In this document: positions 32,633 through 34,519 of the stretch, piece after piece
Layout: every line of letters starts with the position of its first letter
Numbering within the stretch: the first letter of the stretch is position 1
Assembly: GCF_006151785.1 (NCBI RefSeq)
Contig: NZ_VDDD01000022.1
Coordinates: forward strand, 1 to 34,519
Source: Paracoccus marcusii
Lineage (GTDB): Bacteria > Pseudomonadota > Alphaproteobacteria > Rhodobacterales > Rhodobacteraceae
Length of the DNA stretch: 34,519 nt
Direction: 5' to 3'
Notes under the pieces: generated by a model
What the model saw: the letters and a program-made list of their open reading frames with translations, nothing else
Told to the model about the DNA's origin: nothing
The model's database searches: none
Position numbers and translations under genes: made by a program

Positions 32633-34042
32633 ATGACGCAGATCAGGCTGACCAACACCCGCACCCGCCGCAAGGAGGAGTTCGTCCCCATCGACCCGGC
32701 CAACGTGCGTCTGTATCTGTGTGGACCCACCGTCTATGACCGCGCCCATCTGGGCAATGCCCGGCCGGTCCTGGTGTTCGACCTGCTGGTGCGGCTGCTG
32801 CGGCATGAATACGGCGACCGTGCGGTCACGTATGTGCGCAACTTCACCGATGTCGACGACAAGATCAACGCCGAGGCGCAGCGCCGCCGTGCGGCCGGGT
32901 CCGACCTGTCCCTGGCGGCGCTGATCGCCGAGCGGACCGAGGAGACGATCGGCTGGTATCACGCCGACATGGACGCGCTTGGCGCGGCTCGTCCGGACCA
33001 CGAGCCGCGGGCGACCGCCTATGTCGGCCAGATGATCGCGATGACCGCCGAGCTGATCGCCAAGGGCCATGCCTATGAGGCCGAGGGGCATGTGCTGTTC
33101 GACGTGCGGTCCTTTCCCGACTACGGCACGCTGTCGGGCCGTTCGGTCGACGACATGATCGCGGGCGCGCGGGTCGAGGTGGCGCCCTTCAAGCGCGACC
33201 CGATGGATTTCGTGCTGTGGAAGCCGTCCTCGGACGATCTGCCGGGCTGGGACAGCCCCTGGGGCCGGGGGCGTCCGGGTTGGCACATCGAATGCTCGGC
33301 CATGTCGGCGGCGCTCTTGGGGCCGCATTTCGACATCCACGGCGGCGGCATCGACCTGCAGTTCCCGCACCACGAGAACGAGATCGCACAGAGTTGCTGC
33401 GCCCATCCCGGCGCGGGTTTCGCCAATGTCTGGCTGCACAACGAGATGCTGCAGGTCGAAGGCAAGAAGATGTCCAAGTCCCTGGGCAACTTCTTCACCG
33501 TGCGCGACCTGCTGGACCGGGGCGTGCCCGGCGAGGTGATCCGCTTCGTGATGATGTCCACGCATTACCGCAAGCCGATGGATTGGACCGAGGCCAAGGC
33601 GCAGGAGGCCGAAGCTGTGCTTCGGCGGTGGCATGGGCTTGTTGCGGGCATCGAACCCGCAACAAGCCCGGCACCCGCGCTGATCGAGGCGCTTGCCGAT
33701 GACCTGAACGCTGCGGGTGCCATCGCGGTGTTGCACGACCTGGCGGGTCGGGGGGACGCGGAGACGCTGCTGGCATCGGCCCGGATGCTGGGCCTGCTGC
33801 TGCCGGGTGTGGGCGAGTGGGCCCAGGCCGATGCCGGTGCGGCGGGCCAGATCGAGGCGTTGCTGGCGGCGCGACTGGCGGCGCGCCAAGCCCGTGATTT
33901 CGCCCGTGCGGATGCGATCCGCGACGGGTTCGCGGCAGCGGGCGTCGAGGTCAAGGACACGGCCAAGGGGCCCGAATGGTCGCTGGCCGCGGGGTTCGAT
34001 CCGGCACGACTGGCCGATCTGGCGCGGACCCACGGCACATGA
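32633..34042 (+). CDS. cysS: Cysteinyl-tRNA synthetase
   Basis: The 469-residue class I synthetase charges tRNA-Cys. The HIGH-like motif is HLGN at 39-42, and the KMSKS loop is at 279-283. Zinc ligands that read out cysteine are C30, C221 (WHIECSAMS), H246 and E250 (FPHHENE). All catalytic features are intact. The linker between the catalytic part and the C-terminal anticodon/DALR domain (about 326-350) is encoded by two strong palindromes (33608-33626, 33635-33669). AAGGG precedes the ATG. The stop overlaps the start of the next gene as ATGA. Confidence 0.96.
   Translation: MTQIRLTNTRTRRKEEFVPIDPANVRLYLCGPTVYDRAHLGNARPVLVFDLLVRLLRHEYGDRAVTYVRNFTDVDDKINAEAQRRRAAGSDLSLAALIAERTEETIGWYHADMDALGAARPDHEPRATAYVGQMIAMTAELIAKGHAYEAEGHVLFDVRSFPDYGTLSGRSVDDMIAGARVEVAPFKRDPMDFVLWKPSSDDLPGWDSPWGRGRPGWHIECSAMSAALLGPHFDIHGGGIDLQFPHHENEIAQSCCAHPGAGFANVWLHNEMLQVEGKKMSKSLGNFFTVRDLLDRGVPGEVIRFVMMSTHYRKPMDWTEAKAQEAEAVLRRWHGLVAGIEPATSPAPALIEALADDLNAAGAIAVLHDLAGRGDAETLLASARMLGLLLPGVGEWAQADAGAAGQIEALLAARLAARQARDFARADAIRDGFAAAGVEVKDTAKGPEWSLAAGFDPARLADLARTHGT
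33608..33669 (+). repeat. Double palindrome inside cysS
   Basis: Hairpin 1: GCCGAAGC (33608-33615) with GCTTCGGC (33619-33626), 3-nt loop. Hairpin 2: GGGCTTGTTGCGGG (33635-33648) with CCCGCAACAAGCCC (33656-33669), perfect 14-bp stem, 7-nt loop CATCGAA. Both are in frame within the linker of CysS (codons about 326-346). Codons CTT, GTT, GCA and ACA here look unlike the G/C-ending codons around them, hinting at an inserted palindromic element. Confidence 0.7.
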
Positions 34043-34519
34043 CCCTGGAGGCCTGCACCGAGGCGCTGCGCCAGCATGACCCCGACCGGTTCGGTGCGGT
34101 GCTGGTGGCCGAGGCGGCGGACCGTCCGGCGCTGGTCACGCTCTATGCGCTGAACCTGGAGATCGCCCGCGCGCCGTTCCAGTCGGCCGAGCCGATGCTG
34201 GCCGAGATGCGGCTGCAATGGTGGATCGACCGGCTGGACGAGATGGGGCAGGGCACCGCGCCCCCGCTGCACGACGTGCTGACGCCCCTGTGGGAGGCCT
34301 GGGGGACCGACGCGGGCGCCCTGTCGCCCATGGCCGAGGCCCGGCGCAGGGATTGCGAACGCCAGCCCTTTGACGGGCCGCAGGCGGTGCTGGCCTATGT
34401 CGACGCGACGGCGGGCGCGCTGATGTGGACCGCCGCGCGCCGCTGCGGCGCGCCCGAAGGCACGCGAGAGATCGTGGCCCATCAGGCCCGCGGTGCCGGT
34501 CTGGCCGCGTGGCTGCGCG
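34039..34519 (+). CDS. Squalene/phytoene synthase-like protein (partial, 3' end outside window)
   Basis: 160 codons are visible, beginning [20 protein letters not shown]. The segments [35 protein letters not shown] and [15 protein letters not shown] resemble the trans-isoprenyl diphosphate synthase fold of the squalene/phytoene synthase family, in the subgroup related to NDUFAF6. That subgroup often lacks the canonical DxxxD of true phytoene synthases; IDRLDEM is only a weak version here. So a carotenoid role is less likely than an assembly or unknown function. The ATG overlaps the cysS stop. The rest lies beyond the right edge. Confidence 0.75.
   Translation, partial: MTLEACTEALRQHDPDRFGAVLVAEAADRPALVTLYALNLEIARAPFQSAEPMLAEMRLQWWIDRLDEMGQGTAPPLHDVLTPLWEAWGTDAGALSPMAEARRRDCERQPFDGPQAVLAYVDATAGALMWTAARRCGAPEGTREIVAHQARGAGLAAWLR

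Noticed and set aside
33641..33665. tRNA T-arm-like segment (GCGGG-CATCGAA-CCCGC) in cysS
   Set aside because: The loop register is wrong for a T-loop, the stem continues to 14 bp, and there is no D-arm or anticodon arm upstream; it is inside the cysS frame.
31334..34033. 899-codon minus-strand open frame opposite the glycosyltransferase and cysS
   Set aside because: Same artefact: mirror of two strongly supported coding genes, low-complexity composition and no motif.
1..34519. Prophage, insertion sequence, CRISPR array, defence or biosynthetic cluster
   Set aside because: No integrase, transposase, terminal repeats, spacer-repeat arrays, Cas, restriction or multi-modular synthase genes were found on reading the proteins.

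Overview
The window is high-GC, gene-dense alphaproteobacterial chromosome, most likely Rhodobacterales and probably Paracoccus or a close relative. The best taxonomic pointers are a membrane-anchored cytochrome c552 of 176 residues (the CycM type known from Paracoccus), an L-malyl-CoA/beta-methylmalyl-CoA lyase of the Rhodobacter/Paracoccus Mcl1 type, a TIGR02186-type membrane protein next to a TauE/SafE permease, and divergent argO/argP. The assignment rests on reading the proteins, not on a database search.

Layout. Positions 1-1884 (minus) hold surE, pcm and the start of a LysM lipoprotein, a stress/repair operon. 2055-3868 (plus) holds a TauE/SafE permease overlapping a TIGR02186 protein. 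3869-4696 is gene-poor, rich in inverted repeats, and may contain a decayed gene. mcl1 (minus) and a class IV D-amino-acid-type aminotransferase (plus) diverge at 5654-5817, followed by an N-formylglutamate amidohydrolase-family gene (minus). 7577-10272 (plus) carries pyk, a 74-residue membrane protein, rpmI-rplT and csbD. Divergent argO/argP, a cytochrome P450 and an AGCS amino acid/sodium symporter follow. pheS and pheT are on the plus strand but are separated by three minus-strand genes: two TM2-domain paralogues and a secreted protein with three PPC-like repeats. After pheT lie a 28-codon membrane micropeptide gene and the SRP RNA gene with its promoter, then a CpdB-like phosphoesterase (all minus). 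Next are an SRPBCC protein, pheA (minus) and cycM (plus). The right third is a plus-strand run: yejA, yejB, yejE, yejF and a glycosyltransferase overlapping yejF by 4 nt, then cysS and the beginning of a squalene/phytoene synthase-like gene cut by the window edge.

Most genes are housekeeping: translation (rpmI, rplT, pheS, pheT, cysS, SRP RNA), central carbon metabolism (pyk, mcl1), amino acid metabolism and transport (pheA, aminotransferase, argO, AGCS) and respiration (cycM). I see no phage, insertion sequence, CRISPR array, toxin-antitoxin pair or recognisable defence island. The more unusual items are small: two ECF-sigma-like promoters (upstream of csbD and of the 28-aa peptide gene), a double palindrome inside the cysS reading frame, the structured gene-poor region at 3.9-4.7 kb, and a glycosyltransferase translationally coupled to a Yej-type peptide importer. 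None amounts to a demonstrated new system.
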